This document shows positions 34,075-42,537 of a DNA stretch of 64,000 nucleotides, in pieces. The notes beneath the pieces were generated by a model, which did no database searches, was not told the DNA's origin, and worked only from the letters and a program-made list of their open reading frames with translations. The DNA is from Rhizobium ruizarguesonis. GTDB lineage: Bacteria > Pseudomonadota > Alphaproteobacteria > Rhizobiales > Rhizobiaceae. Where the stretch lies: assembly GCF_012349115.1 (NCBI RefSeq), contig NZ_PQIG01000068.1, positions 1-64,000 of the forward strand, given 5' to 3'. The position numbers and the translations under genes were made by a program. Position 1 is the stretch's first letter. Each line of letters starts with the position of its first letter.

Positions 34075-34833
34075 TCAATCGCGATAGCTCAAAGGTTCTA
34101 TGCAAGGAAAGTCGAAGACCAGCAAGCCGGGTTCCTCCAGCGGCAGCTGCGCCACGACCTGCCCTTCCGGGTTCAGCACCGCCGTCGGCCCCCAGGCGAT
34201 GCGCCCGTCGCGCTCACCCGTTACGTCGGACGATATCAGCCACAGGCCTGTCTCGCGGCATCTTTCAGCGCGAACGGCATTATGCAGCTGCTTGAATATT
34301 TCCGCCTTTTCCCGTGGCATCATGTTGTTGGACAGGCATAGGATCAGCGACGCGCCAGACGCGGCGACCTTTGCGGCCGCTTCCGGAAAATTGGTGTCGT
34401 AGCAGATGTTGATCCCGAAATGCAGGGCACCGATCGCAAAGAGCGGGCTGTCCTTTCCTGCCTCGAAAGCCCGTTCGCCGCGCAGCAGGTGGGCCTTCCG
34501 GTAGCGGCCGAGGAGAACGCCGCGCTCGACGACGACGGCAGTGTTGAACAATCGCCCGTCATCGATCTCGATCAGCCCTATGACCAGCACCAGTCCCGAC
34601 TTCGGCAACCGGTCGAGGACCGCCGCGAACTCGGCCGATGCCAGATCGAGGGCAACGCGCCGCGCCGATGCTTCATCGGTCAGGTAGCCCTGGAGAAAAC
34701 CTTCGGGAAAGACCAGCAGGGCAACACCCTCAGCCTCGGCACGAGCGGCGATGCCGCAGGCATAATCCAGTGCCGCCTCGACATTCTCCCGAAACTCCGG
34801 CGTCTGCGCGGCGGCTATCCGAATGCTATTCAC
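34075..34833 (-). CDS. Carbon-nitrogen hydrolase (nitrilase superfamily)
   Basis: A 252-residue amidase/nitrilase. The Glu-Lys-Cys triad is visible: Glu in LLVFPEGFLQGY, Lys in GRYRKAHLL and Cys in GINICYDTNFPE. The arrangement resembles N-carbamoyl-D-amino acid amidohydrolase or N-carbamoylputrescine amidase types, but the substrate cannot be fixed. It starts with GTG (34831-34833) with GGAG upstream. Probably co-transcribed with the GNAT gene that follows. Confidence 0.87.
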   Translation of the reverse strand: MNSIRIAAAQTPEFRENVEAALDYACGIAARAEAEGVALLVFPEGFLQGYLTDEASARRVALDLASAEFAAVLDRLPKSGLVLVIGLIEIDDGRLFNTAVVVERGVLLGRYRKAHLLRGERAFEAGKDSPLFAIGALHFGINICYDTNFPEAAAKVAASGASLILCLSNNMMPREKAEIFKQLHNAVRAERCRETGLWLISSDVTGERDGRIAWGPTAVLNPEGQVVAQLPLEEPGLLVFDFPCIEPLSYRD

Positions 34834-34868
34834 CGTGATCTCCGGGTTTCAGCCTCGGCCTTTCATCA

Positions 34869-34894
34869 AAAGGCCCGGCGCGGTGGCCGGGCCT
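34869..34894 (-). terminator. Intrinsic terminator of gnd
   Basis: On the minus strand AGGCCCGG and CCGGGCCT form an eight-base-pair stem followed by TTTTGATG, 24 bases after the gnd stop. Confidence 0.75.
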
Positions 34895-34917
34895 CTCCTT
34901 GAAAATCGGGCTGAACC

Positions 34918-36348
34918 TCAGAAAGTCGAGGCACCGCTGCCCCAGGGGCCGTGGTGGAAATCCTTGCCGTCCAGGCGGTCGAAGCCATGGGCGCCGAAGA
35001 AATCGCGCTGTGCCTGGATGAGGTTTGCCGTTCCCCTGCCCTGGCGATAGGCGTCGAAATAGGTCAGCGCCGAGGTCAGCGCCGGCACCGGCAGGCCGGC
35101 GGCAATCGCGGCACCGACGACACGGCGCAGCGCCGGGATCGATTCCTTGACCATGTCGGAGAAGGCAGGCGTGACGATCAGGTTGGCAGCATCGGGCGCC
35201 TTGGTGAAGGCCGAGGTGATCTCGTCGAGGAACTGCGAGCGAATGATGCAGCCGGCACGCCAGATCCTGGCAATCGTCGGCATCGGCAGCGACCAGTTGA
35301 ACTCGCGCGATGCTTCCGCCATCACCGCGAAGCCCTGCGCATAGGCGCCGATCTTCGCGGCAAACAGCGCCAGTTCGAGATCCTTGTTCAGCTCGGGGCC
35401 GTATGCGATCGGGAAGGACACAGCCTGCGTGCCGAAGATCTTTTCGGCGGCTTCGCGCTGCGACTTCATCGAAGAGAGGCTGCGGGCGGCGACTGCGGCT
35501 TCGATCGCCGTTGCCGGAATACCCATGTTCTGCGCCTCGATCGCCGACCACTTGCCGGTGCCCTTCTGGCCGGCCTTGTCGAGGATCATGTCGACCATCG
35601 GCCCGCCGGAAACCGGATCGGTGGCCGCAAGCACCTTCTCGGAGATTTCGATCAGGTAGGAGTTCAGCCGGCCCTTGTTCCATTCGCCGAAGATGCCGGA
35701 GATTTCGGAGGCGCTCTTGCCGAGGCCGTCGCGCAGGATGCCGTAGATTTCGGCGATCATCTGCATGTCGGCATATTCGATGCCGTTATGGATGGTCTTG
35801 ACGAAATGGCCGGCACCGTCATTGCCGAGCCAGGCGACGCAGGGCTCGTCATTGTAGCGGGCGGCAATCGATGTCAGCACCTTCTCGACGCGCTTCCAGG
35901 ACTCTTCGGTGCCGCCGACCATGATCGACGGGCCATGGCGCGCACCTTCTTCGCCGCCGGAAACACCCATGCCGATGAAGGTCAGATCGGTATTCTTCAG
36001 CCGGTCGAAGCGGGCGACGGTGTCGCGGAAATTGGCGTTGCCGGCATCGATCATGATGTCGCCCTTGGAGAGATGCGGGCGCAGCAGCTCCATCTGCTGG
36101 TCGACGGGCTCGCCCGCCTTGATCATGATGATGATCGGACGCGGCGGCCGGATCGCATCGACGAACTCTTCGATCGTCTTGCAGGGAACAATCTGCTTCT
36201 TCAGATCGCCGGCGCTTTCGTAGAATTCGTCGGTTTTCTCCGGCGTGCGGTTGAACACCGCGATTTTATTGCCTTTCTCCGCGATGTTGAGCGCCAGGTT
36301 GGAGCCCATGACCGCAAGGCCGATCAGTCCGATTTCTGCCTTTTCCAC
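34918..36348 (-). CDS. gnd: 6-phosphogluconate dehydrogenase, decarboxylating
   Basis: A 476-residue enzyme converting 6-phosphogluconate to ribulose 5-phosphate with NADP reduction, in the oxidative pentose phosphate pathway. The Rossmann motif is GLAVMGSNLALNIAEKG; the signature MGVSGGEEGARHGPSIMVGG and HNGIEYADMQMIAEIY (catalytic Lys just before, in HFVKTIHNG) are intact. C-terminal QRDFFGAHGFDRLD completes the substrate site. The start is GTG (36346-36348) with a perfect GGAGG six bases upstream; the longer open frame is not used. It is followed by a clear terminator and is divergent from an AraC-type gene. Confidence 0.95.
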   Translation of the reverse strand: MEKAEIGLIGLAVMGSNLALNIAEKGNKIAVFNRTPEKTDEFYESAGDLKKQIVPCKTIEEFVDAIRPPRPIIIMIKAGEPVDQQMELLRPHLSKGDIMIDAGNANFRDTVARFDRLKNTDLTFIGMGVSGGEEGARHGPSIMVGGTEESWKRVEKVLTSIAARYNDEPCVAWLGNDGAGHFVKTIHNGIEYADMQMIAEIYGILRDGLGKSASEISGIFGEWNKGRLNSYLIEISEKVLAATDPVSGGPMVDMILDKAGQKGTGKWSAIEAQNMGIPATAIEAAVAARSLSSMKSQREAAEKIFGTQAVSFPIAYGPELNKDLELALFAAKIGAYAQGFAVMAEASREFNWSLPMPTIARIWRAGCIIRSQFLDEITSAFTKAPDAANLIVTPAFSDMVKESIPALRRVVGAAIAAGLPVPALTSALTYFDAYRQGRGTANLIQAQRDFFGAHGFDRLDGKDFHHGPWGSGASTF

Positions 36349-36579
36349 GACAAACCTCCGATGTGTCATTTGGACCGGTGTTGTGGCACTGTCTCGGTCA
36401 AACGGCAAGTCTCGCAAGGGTCTAATCGGTTCGCAAAAGCCAATGAAATGAAGCTTGCAATATCGCCGCTTGTCCGACAACCCACAGGCTGCCGCTTAAT
36501 CCGAAGCCGCAAGTTTTTCGAGCATCCTGCCCGTATTGCCCTATCTCATGTTATCATCAGTGCCCCGGGAGATATCGCA

Positions 36580-37362
36580 TTGGCATCGGGAAGACGAAAA
36601 GATACGGCTCTCCTGGCGGCCCGCGCCGGCCGCTACCGCGAATATGCACCGCCATCGACGCTGCGACACCATTTCAGCCGCCTCTGGTCGCACGCGCTCC
36701 ATGACGGGCCGGTGGCGATCGTGCCGGACGGCTATTGCGATCTCCTCTGGATCGACGGCCGGCTGGTCGTCGCCGGCCCCGACAGGGCGGCGGCCTTTCC
36801 CGTCATCCAGCCGGGTGCGACAGTGATCGGCGCACGTTTTGCGCCTGGCGCCGCAGCACCCTGGCTGGAGACGCCGCTCTCGGCACTGGTCGGCTGCTCG
36901 GTGCCCCTCGCTGACTTCGGCCGGAAGGACACTGCCGAATTCGAGGCGCGGCTTGCGGATTGCCCCGACCCCTCAGCCGCCACGGCGCTGTTTGGCCGCC
37001 TGCTCGAAGAGGCCGCGCGCGATGAGGAAGAGCCCGCCCGAGAGGCTGCCGTGATCTTCGCCGCCGCCGACAGCCGTCGCCCGGCACCCGGCCTGCTCGA
37101 CAGGCTCGGCATGAGCGAAAGGCAGCTGCGCCGCCGCTGCCACCACCATTTCGGCTATGGCGCAAAGACGCTGGAACGGATCCGCCGGTTCCAGCGTTTC
37201 CTCGACCTCTGCCGCAGGTCGGACACGATGCCGCTTGCCCGCCTTGCGCTCGAAGCGGGCTTTGCCGATCAGCCCCACATGACGCGCGAGGTCGGCGAGC
37301 TCTCGACGCTGACGCCCGCGGTCATTCTTGACCAGCTCAGCATGCGGCAAAGAGCCGACTGA
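36580..37362 (+). CDS. AraC family transcriptional regulator with DUF6597-like sensor domain
   Basis: A 260-residue regulator. The N-terminal part (YREYAPPSTLRHHFSRLWSH, then VPDGYCDLLWIDGRLVVAGPD) matches the DUF6597-type domain found before AraC helix-turn-helix domains; the C-terminal AraC domain is at about residues 165-255 (ISERQL-like SERQLRRRCHHHFGYGAKTLERIRRFQRF; ALEAGFADQPHMTREVGELSTLTPA). The best start is TTG (36580-36582) eight bases after GGGAG. It is followed by an SRPBCC protein and a VOC protein in the same direction, plausible targets. Confidence 0.85.
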   Translation: MASGRRKDTALLAARAGRYREYAPPSTLRHHFSRLWSHALHDGPVAIVPDGYCDLLWIDGRLVVAGPDRAAAFPVIQPGATVIGARFAPGAAAPWLETPLSALVGCSVPLADFGRKDTAEFEARLADCPDPSAATALFGRLLEEAARDEEEPAREAAVIFAAADSRRPAPGLLDRLGMSERQLRRRCHHHFGYGAKTLERIRRFQRFLDLCRRSDTMPLARLALEAGFADQPHMTREVGELSTLTPAVILDQLSMRQRAD

Positions 37363-37430
37363 CCGTTTTGTTCAAGACGCTGCCGGCCGGTCTGTTATTC
37401 TGACGAAACCATGACAGGGACCTGCAGCCG

Positions 37431-37829
37431 ATGACGACAATGCCCGCGAAAATCATCCACCTGTCGATCGGGCGCGACTGGCGCGACGTCTATGACTTCG
37501 CCGGCAAACCGGAGAACATGCCGCTCTGGGCTTCCGGCCTTGCGACCGGCCTCGAACCGCACGGCGCCGACTGGATCGCCCACGGCGCTCTTGGCAGCGT
37601 CAAGGTGAGCTTCGTACCTACCAATGAATTCGGCGTGATCGATCATACAGTGACGATCGAATCCGGCCTCAGGGTCTATAATGCCCTGCGCATCGTGCCG
37701 AACGGCGATGGCTGCGAGGTCATGTTCACGCTGCTGCGTCTGCCCGGCATGACCGACGCGCAGTTTTCCGCCGATGCCGCCCATGTCGAGAAGGATCTTG
37801 CCATGCTGAAAGCCCTGATGGAGAGATAG
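37431..37829 (+). CDS. SRPBCC family protein (START-like fold)
   Basis: A 132-residue protein of the polyketide-cyclase/START-like family. It begins with PAKIIHLSIGRDWRDVYDFAGKPENMPLWASGL, typical of the SRPBCC ligand-binding cavity proteins, and ends in a long C-terminal helix with MLKALMER. These bind hydrophobic ligands; the ligand is unknown. Its stop is followed immediately by the VOC gene start, so both are co-translated. Confidence 0.8.
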   Translation: MTTMPAKIIHLSIGRDWRDVYDFAGKPENMPLWASGLATGLEPHGADWIAHGALGSVKVSFVPTNEFGVIDHTVTIESGLRVYNALRIVPNGDGCEVMFTLLRLPGMTDAQFSADAAHVEKDLAMLKALMER

Positions 37830-38192
37830 ATGGCCGAGAAGACAGAAAACCACGATCGCCGTATCGATTATGTCGAATTCAACGTCGCCGACATCGCCGC
37901 CGCCAAAGCCTTTTACGGCTCGGCCTTCGGCTGGCGCTTCACCGATTACGGCCCCAATTATTGCGAATTCGACGATGGCCGGCTGAAGGGCGGCTTTACC
38001 GATTTCGGACCGGTGCGTCCGGGCGGCGGCCCGCTGGTCGTCGTCTATGCCAGAGACCTGGAAGAAGTGCTGACCTCAGTCGAAAGAGCCGGCGGCACGA
38101 TCTGTCGGCCGATCACCGATTTTCCCGGCGGCCGTCGCTTCCACTTCCTCGACCGCGACGGTTACGAGCTCGCCGTCTGGGCGGCCGCTTAG
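37830..38192 (+). CDS. VOC family (glyoxalase-like) protein
   Basis: A 120-residue vicinal-oxygen-chelate protein: DYVEFNVADIAAAKAFYGSAFGWRFTDYGPNYCEF at the N-terminus and FHFLDRDGYELAVWA at the C-terminus, with His/Glu metal-ligand positions. It could be a glyoxalase, dioxygenase or resistance protein; its substrate is unknown. It directly abuts the SRPBCC gene. Confidence 0.85.
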   Translation: MAEKTENHDRRIDYVEFNVADIAAAKAFYGSAFGWRFTDYGPNYCEFDDGRLKGGFTDFGPVRPGGGPLVVVYARDLEEVLTSVERAGGTICRPITDFPGGRRFHFLDRDGYELAVWAAA

Positions 38193-38247
38193 CCAGACGA
38201 CCCAAGGCAGCCGAGTTGGTCAGGCTGCCTAAGGCTGCCGACCGGGA

Positions 38248-38964
38248 TCAGGCAGCCTGCGACAGCCGATCGAGATCTTCCATGACGAGCAGGGCGCCGA
38301 TCACCGTACCGCCCGCATCGCGCAGCGGCGACATGCGACAGCGCACCTGCCGCGATCCGCCGCTGTCGGCCGAGCGCTCATAGGAATAGTCGATCTGTTC
38401 GCCGGCAAAACAGGCGTCGAGCTTATGCTTGGCGCATTCGGCAAACCGCTCCTCGCCGATGAATTCGGAAAGGTGGCGGCCGATAAGCTCCATCGGCTTC
38501 CTGTTGAGATGGGCGCTGTTGGCTGGATTGGAATAGAGGTAGCGATAGTCCCTGGTCAGCACCGCCACGCGATCCGGCAGGCTTTCGAGGATCACCGCGT
38601 TGAGGAACTGGCCATTGTCGGTATCAGGCACATAGGCCGGCGGCGGCTCGATGCGCACATCCTGCGGCGAAGGCACGCGCCAGTCCGGCCCATGCGCCCC
38701 GAAATAGCGGTCGAGCAGGTAGGAAAGCACCGACGTGTGCTCCGTGACGCTGGCGCTGTCGTCGGCATCCTGGCTGATCAGATGGCTCACAAACTGCAGT
38801 TGCATGTAAACTTCGAGCAGATTGACTGCCCGGCAGGCGAGGATTGCCTCGACCAGCGGCTCGACATGGCGGTCGAGCGCCGTGACGCGCTGGTCGTCGC
38901 CCAAGCGTATGGCTTCCTCGATTTGCACGCAACGCAAGGAAAAAGCTCGAAAAAGCTCCAGCAA
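38248..38964 (-). CDS. PAS domain protein
   Basis: A 238-residue soluble protein with a helical N-terminal half (about residues 1-85) and a C-terminal PAS domain at about 118-232 (ILESLPDRVAVLTRDYRYLYSNPANSAHLNRKPMELIGRHLSEFIG, ending SPLRDAGGTVIGALLVMEDLDRL). No kinase or output domain is attached, so it probably signals through a partner. It starts with TTG, four bases from GGAGG. The relation to its neighbours is unclear. Confidence 0.75.
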   Translation of the reverse strand: MLELFRAFSLRCVQIEEAIRLGDDQRVTALDRHVEPLVEAILACRAVNLLEVYMQLQFVSHLISQDADDSASVTEHTSVLSYLLDRYFGAHGPDWRVPSPQDVRIEPPPAYVPDTDNGQFLNAVILESLPDRVAVLTRDYRYLYSNPANSAHLNRKPMELIGRHLSEFIGEERFAECAKHKLDACFAGEQIDYSYERSADSGGSRQVRCRMSPLRDAGGTVIGALLVMEDLDRLSQAA

Positions 38965-39152
38965 GACGCCTCCACTCCCATTGTCCCAAGAGACGAGTCC
39001 GAAACCTCACATGGCTGCATTTCCCAAAAAATGCGCCTTCCGGTAGACATTATTCGCGTCTTGGTGGTGACGGATAACATGAAGTGCCCTCAGTTTCAAT
39101 CCGAGAGCACCTGCCGCTTTTCACCGCTGATAAATGAGGGTGGACGTTTTTG

Positions 39153-39193
39153 GAGCATGATGCCGAAAGTGTGAGCGGTTTTCGGCATCATGC
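39153..39193. repeat. Rhizobial intergenic palindrome (copy 2)
   Basis: Arms GCATGATGCCGAAA and TTTTCGGCATCATGC pair perfectly over 14 bases around a GTGTGAGCGG loop. It is a near-identical, less degenerate copy of 4266-4311. It lies 20 bases past the lpxXL stop and may act as its transcript end. Confidence 0.8.
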
Positions 39194-39213
39194 CGGCCTG
39201 AAATCATCCTGTT

Positions 39214-40149
39214 CTAAGGCGCGAGCGTCTGCTTGATCTGCCAGCGGTCGTGATACCAGAGCCACTGTTCCGGATATTCCCGCACCCAACTTTCCACCTT
39301 GTCGTTGAGCAACTGGGCGGCGGCCGGCAGGTCGAGATTACCCGCGGCGTCGCGTGGCATATCCAGCCGCGGCTCGATTTCCAGCCGGTAGCGATTTCCG
39401 GGCAGACGGATGCAGCGCGCCGGATAAACCTCGCAGTCGAACTGCCGCACCAGCTTCGGCAGCAGGGGATTGGTCTTGACCTCGCGTCCGAAGAAGGTGC
39501 CCTTCAGCCCCTTGCGGAATTTCTGATCGACGAGCACGCCCACGCCTTGTCCTGCTTCGAGCTGACGGGCGAGCGCGAAGGAGGAGCCGGCATGCGAGGG
39601 CACCAGCCTGCCCATGCGGGCGCTCCGGAAGTCGAACACCTTCTTGGCGACATAAGGATTATTCGGCGGCCGGAAGAGCACGGTGACGGTGAGCCCGAAG
39701 GCGGCACCCGCCACCGGCAGCAGCTCGAAATTGGCGGTATGGCCGGTAAAGACGATGAAGGGGCGCGGATTGTCGCGCAGGTCGAGGAAGATCGGGACGC
39801 CCGACACCTCCACCCTGCCCGGCTCCGACTTTTCGGGATCATAGTCGAACAGTTGGTCGAGGAAGACGTATTCGGCCGCAAGCCGGCCCATATTACCCCA
39901 GCTGGCGAGCGCGATCTCCTCGATCTCGGCCTCGCTCTTCTCAGGGAAGGCATTGCGCAGATTGGTCAGCATCAGTCTGTGGCGGCTGGTCAGCCGGCCG
40001 AGGCGGCGCATCATCCTGTCGGCGAAGCGGATCGCGCCATCGGCCGGAAACAGCTTCAGGAAATTCAGGAAGCCGAACATCACCTGCGCCACCAGCCATT
40101 GCTGGAAATTCCTGAGCGCTAGAACGATCCGGGTGATGAACAGTTTCAC
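39214..40149 (-). CDS. lpxXL: Lipid A very-long-chain acyltransferase
   Basis: A 311-residue inner-membrane acyltransferase of the LpxL/HtrB family. A single N-terminal membrane segment precedes the catalytic HX4E motif in FTGHTANFE. It ends the six-gene cluster with acpXL, so it should be LpxXL, which transfers the 27-hydroxyoctacosanoate chain from AcpXL to lipid A. GTG start (40147-40149), four bases after the dehydrogenase stop. C-terminal WLWYHDRWQ resembles the conserved end of the family. Confidence 0.92.
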   Translation of the reverse strand: MKLFITRIVLALRNFQQWLVAQVMFGFLNFLKLFPADGAIRFADRMMRRLGRLTSRHRLMLTNLRNAFPEKSEAEIEEIALASWGNMGRLAAEYVFLDQLFDYDPEKSEPGRVEVSGVPIFLDLRDNPRPFIVFTGHTANFELLPVAGAAFGLTVTVLFRPPNNPYVAKKVFDFRSARMGRLVPSHAGSSFALARQLEAGQGVGVLVDQKFRKGLKGTFFGREVKTNPLLPKLVRQFDCEVYPARCIRLPGNRYRLEIEPRLDMPRDAAGNLDLPAAAQLLNDKVESWVREYPEQWLWYHDRWQIKQTLAP

Positions 40150-40153
40150 GCGG

Positions 40154-41182
40154 TCAATCCATCTTCAGGATGATCTTGCCGAAGATCTGGCGCGATTCCA
40201 TCCGCTCCAGCGCCCGGTCGATATCGCTGAAGCTGACCTCGGTATCGATGACCGGATGGACGAGCCCGCGGCCCATCTTCTGCATCGCATCCGCCATGTT
40301 CTCCATACGACAGCCGAAGGAGCCGAAGAGCTTCAGCTGCTGCTGGAACAGCATCATCAGGTTCATCTCTGTGGAAACACCCGAGGTCGAGCCGCAGGTG
40401 ACGAGGCGCCCGCCGCGCTTCATGCAGAGCATCGAGCCCGCCCAGGTGTCCTTGCCGACATGTTCGAAGACGACGTCGACGCCCTTCTTCTTGGTGAGCT
40501 TGCGCACCACGCCCTCGAAACGGTCGGTGCGGTAGTTGATGACGTGATCGGCGCCGAGCGCCTTAGCTTTCTCGATCTTGTCGTCCGAACCAACCGTGGT
40601 GATGACGGTGCAGCCGATCTTCTTGGCAAGCTGGATCGCCGCCGTGCCGATGCCGGAGCCGCCGGCATGGACGAGGATCGTTTCACCCGGCTCGAGCTTG
40701 GCATTGTCGAACAGCATGTGCTCGACGGTGCCGAAAGTGACCGGAGCAAGCGCCGCGCCAATCGCATCGACGCCGGGAGGGGCGGGCACCAGCAGGCGCG
40801 CCGGCAGGTTGACCTTTTCCTGCGCGAAGCCATCGAGATGGAAGCCGTGCACGCCGGAGACATGTTCGCAGAGATTATCGCGGCCTTCGCGACAGGGGCG
40901 GCAGAGACCGCAGGTGCGCGCGCCGTAGATCGCCACCAGCTGGCCGGGCAGCACGTTCGCCACGCCCGGTCCGATCGCTTCGACGACGCCGGAAGCTTCC
41001 GCGCCGATGACGAGCGGCATCTTGCGCTTGGCGAACGCCATGCCGCGCCAGCCCCAGACGTCGATATGGTTGAGCGCCACCGCCTTGACGCGCAGCGTCA
41101 CCTCGCCGGCACCTGGGGCATCCGGTTCCGGCAGATCGGTGATCTCAAGCTTGCGGTCGTCGATCAGTTGCAAAGCGCGCAT
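40154..41182 (-). CDS. Zinc-type alcohol dehydrogenase of the lipid A VLCFA cluster
   Basis: A 342-residue medium-chain dehydrogenase. Zinc-site residues lie in GAEASGVVEAIGPGV and the structural-zinc cysteines in GARTCGLCRPCREGRDNLC; the cofactor motif is HAGGSGIGTAAIQLAKKIG. In rhizobia this gene (adh2XL) always sits between fabF1XL and lpxXL and is thought to act in VLCFA synthesis, possibly as an enoyl or oxo-group reductase; its exact reaction is not established. Confidence 0.9.
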   Translation of the reverse strand: MRALQLIDDRKLEITDLPEPDAPGAGEVTLRVKAVALNHIDVWGWRGMAFAKRKMPLVIGAEASGVVEAIGPGVANVLPGQLVAIYGARTCGLCRPCREGRDNLCEHVSGVHGFHLDGFAQEKVNLPARLLVPAPPGVDAIGAALAPVTFGTVEHMLFDNAKLEPGETILVHAGGSGIGTAAIQLAKKIGCTVITTVGSDDKIEKAKALGADHVINYRTDRFEGVVRKLTKKKGVDVVFEHVGKDTWAGSMLCMKRGGRLVTCGSTSGVSTEMNLMMLFQQQLKLFGSFGCRMENMADAMQKMGRGLVHPVIDTEVSFSDIDRALERMESRQIFGKIILKMD

Positions 41183-41238
41183 GGCAAAATCCCTCGCCTG
41201 GAAGGCGTTTTTCTTGTCTTGAAATTGTCGGGAACCGC

Positions 41239-42525
41239 TTAAGCCGGTTCGAGCGCCATGACAAGGCTGGCATTCTGCCCGCCGAAGCCGAAGGAGTTGG
41301 AAAGCACGGCTGAAACCTGTGCTTCCCGCTTCTTGTTCGGCACGACATCGAGAACGATCGACGGATCGGGGTTGTTGTAGTTGATGGTCGGCGGCAGCGT
41401 TCCGGTCAACATCGTCTGCAGCGAGAACACCGCCTCGACCGCGCCCGCCGCCGTCAGCGTGTGGCCGATCATCGACTTGTTCGACGAAACCGGAATGCCG
41501 ACGATCCGATCGCCGAAGACGGCCGACATCGCCCCATATTCCATCTTGTCGTTCTCAGGCGTCGAAGTGCCGTGCGCATTGATGTAGCCGATGCCGCTCT
41601 CGTCGATACCGGCATCAGCAAGCGCCGCGCGGATCGTCGCGATCGCCGGGCCACCATCGGGCGAAGACCGGGTGCGGTGGAAGCTGTCGGCCTTGTCGCC
41701 GGCGCCCTTCATGATGCCGAGCACCTTGGCGCCGCGGGCAACTGCTGATTCCAGCGATTCCAGCACCAGGGTCGCCGCGCCCTCGGCGATGACGAAGCCG
41801 TCACGATCCTTGCTGAATGGCTTGGAAGCCTTGGTCGGCGGATCGTTCTGCGTCGAAAGAGCTGATAGCAGCGAGAAGCGGATCAGAGCTTCGGCACTTA
41901 GCGATCCGTCGGTCGCGACGGTCAGCGCGCGATCGGTGCGGCCCTGGCGGATCGCCTCGATGCCGAGCTGGATCGCCGTGACGCCGGAGGCGCAGGCGGT
42001 CGACAGCGTCACGGGCAGGCCGCGGGTGCCGAACCGGTCGGCAAGGCGCTCGGAAATCGCGCCGAACAGCGCCGCCTCATGGAAGGCCGGATCCGGACGC
42101 TGGCGCAGCGCCGTCAGGAAGCGCTCATAAGCGTCACCCGGATGGTCGGAGGCCGGAGAACGGTCGGCAAGTTCGAAGCGCGCGCTCCATTCCGGCTCGA
42201 TCGGCGGAGCGGCGAGGAATAGCGGGCCATTGAAATCGCCGGACAGGCCGGCATCGGCGAGCGCCTCGATCGTCGTTTCGCGGGCAAAGGCATAGGAGCG
42301 CTCGACGGCGTTCGGCACCGGGATGCCGATAAAATCGACGGTGCCGGCGATCCGCGTCGACAGGCCCTCGGTCGGGAAGCGGTTGATTTCGTGGATGCCC
42401 GACGTGCCTGACGAAAGCGCTGCCCAGTTGTCGCTGAGGCCCTGGCCGAGCGAGGTGATGATGCCCATGCCGGTAACAGCCACGATCGGACGGCCGAGGT
42501 GATCTTTATAAGCGGAAGCTGTCAT
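41239..42525 (-). CDS. fabF1XL: Beta-ketoacyl-ACP synthase, VLCFA-specific (FabF1)
   Basis: A 428-residue condensing enzyme with the full catalytic set: Cys178 in STACASG, His in NAHGTSTPEND, and Lys/His in NKSMIGHTLTAAGAVE. It elongates acyl chains on AcpXL toward C28. The ATG (42523-42525) is eight bases from GAGGAG and 12 bases after the fabF2 stop. It probably pairs with the cysteine-less FabF2 encoded just upstream. Confidence 0.93.
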   Translation of the reverse strand: MTASAYKDHLGRPIVAVTGMGIITSLGQGLSDNWAALSSGTSGIHEINRFPTEGLSTRIAGTVDFIGIPVPNAVERSYAFARETTIEALADAGLSGDFNGPLFLAAPPIEPEWSARFELADRSPASDHPGDAYERFLTALRQRPDPAFHEAALFGAISERLADRFGTRGLPVTLSTACASGVTAIQLGIEAIRQGRTDRALTVATDGSLSAEALIRFSLLSALSTQNDPPTKASKPFSKDRDGFVIAEGAATLVLESLESAVARGAKVLGIMKGAGDKADSFHRTRSSPDGGPAIATIRAALADAGIDESGIGYINAHGTSTPENDKMEYGAMSAVFGDRIVGIPVSSNKSMIGHTLTAAGAVEAVFSLQTMLTGTLPPTINYNNPDPSIVLDVVPNKKREAQVSAVLSNSFGFGGQNASLVMALEPA

Positions 42526-42537
42526 ATCTCTCACTCC

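Noticed and set aside
34951..36579. N-terminal extension of the AraC regulator across gnd (800-codon open frame)
   Set aside because: The extension is the antisense of gnd. The recognisable regulator begins at about 36580 with a TTG and a good ribosome site.
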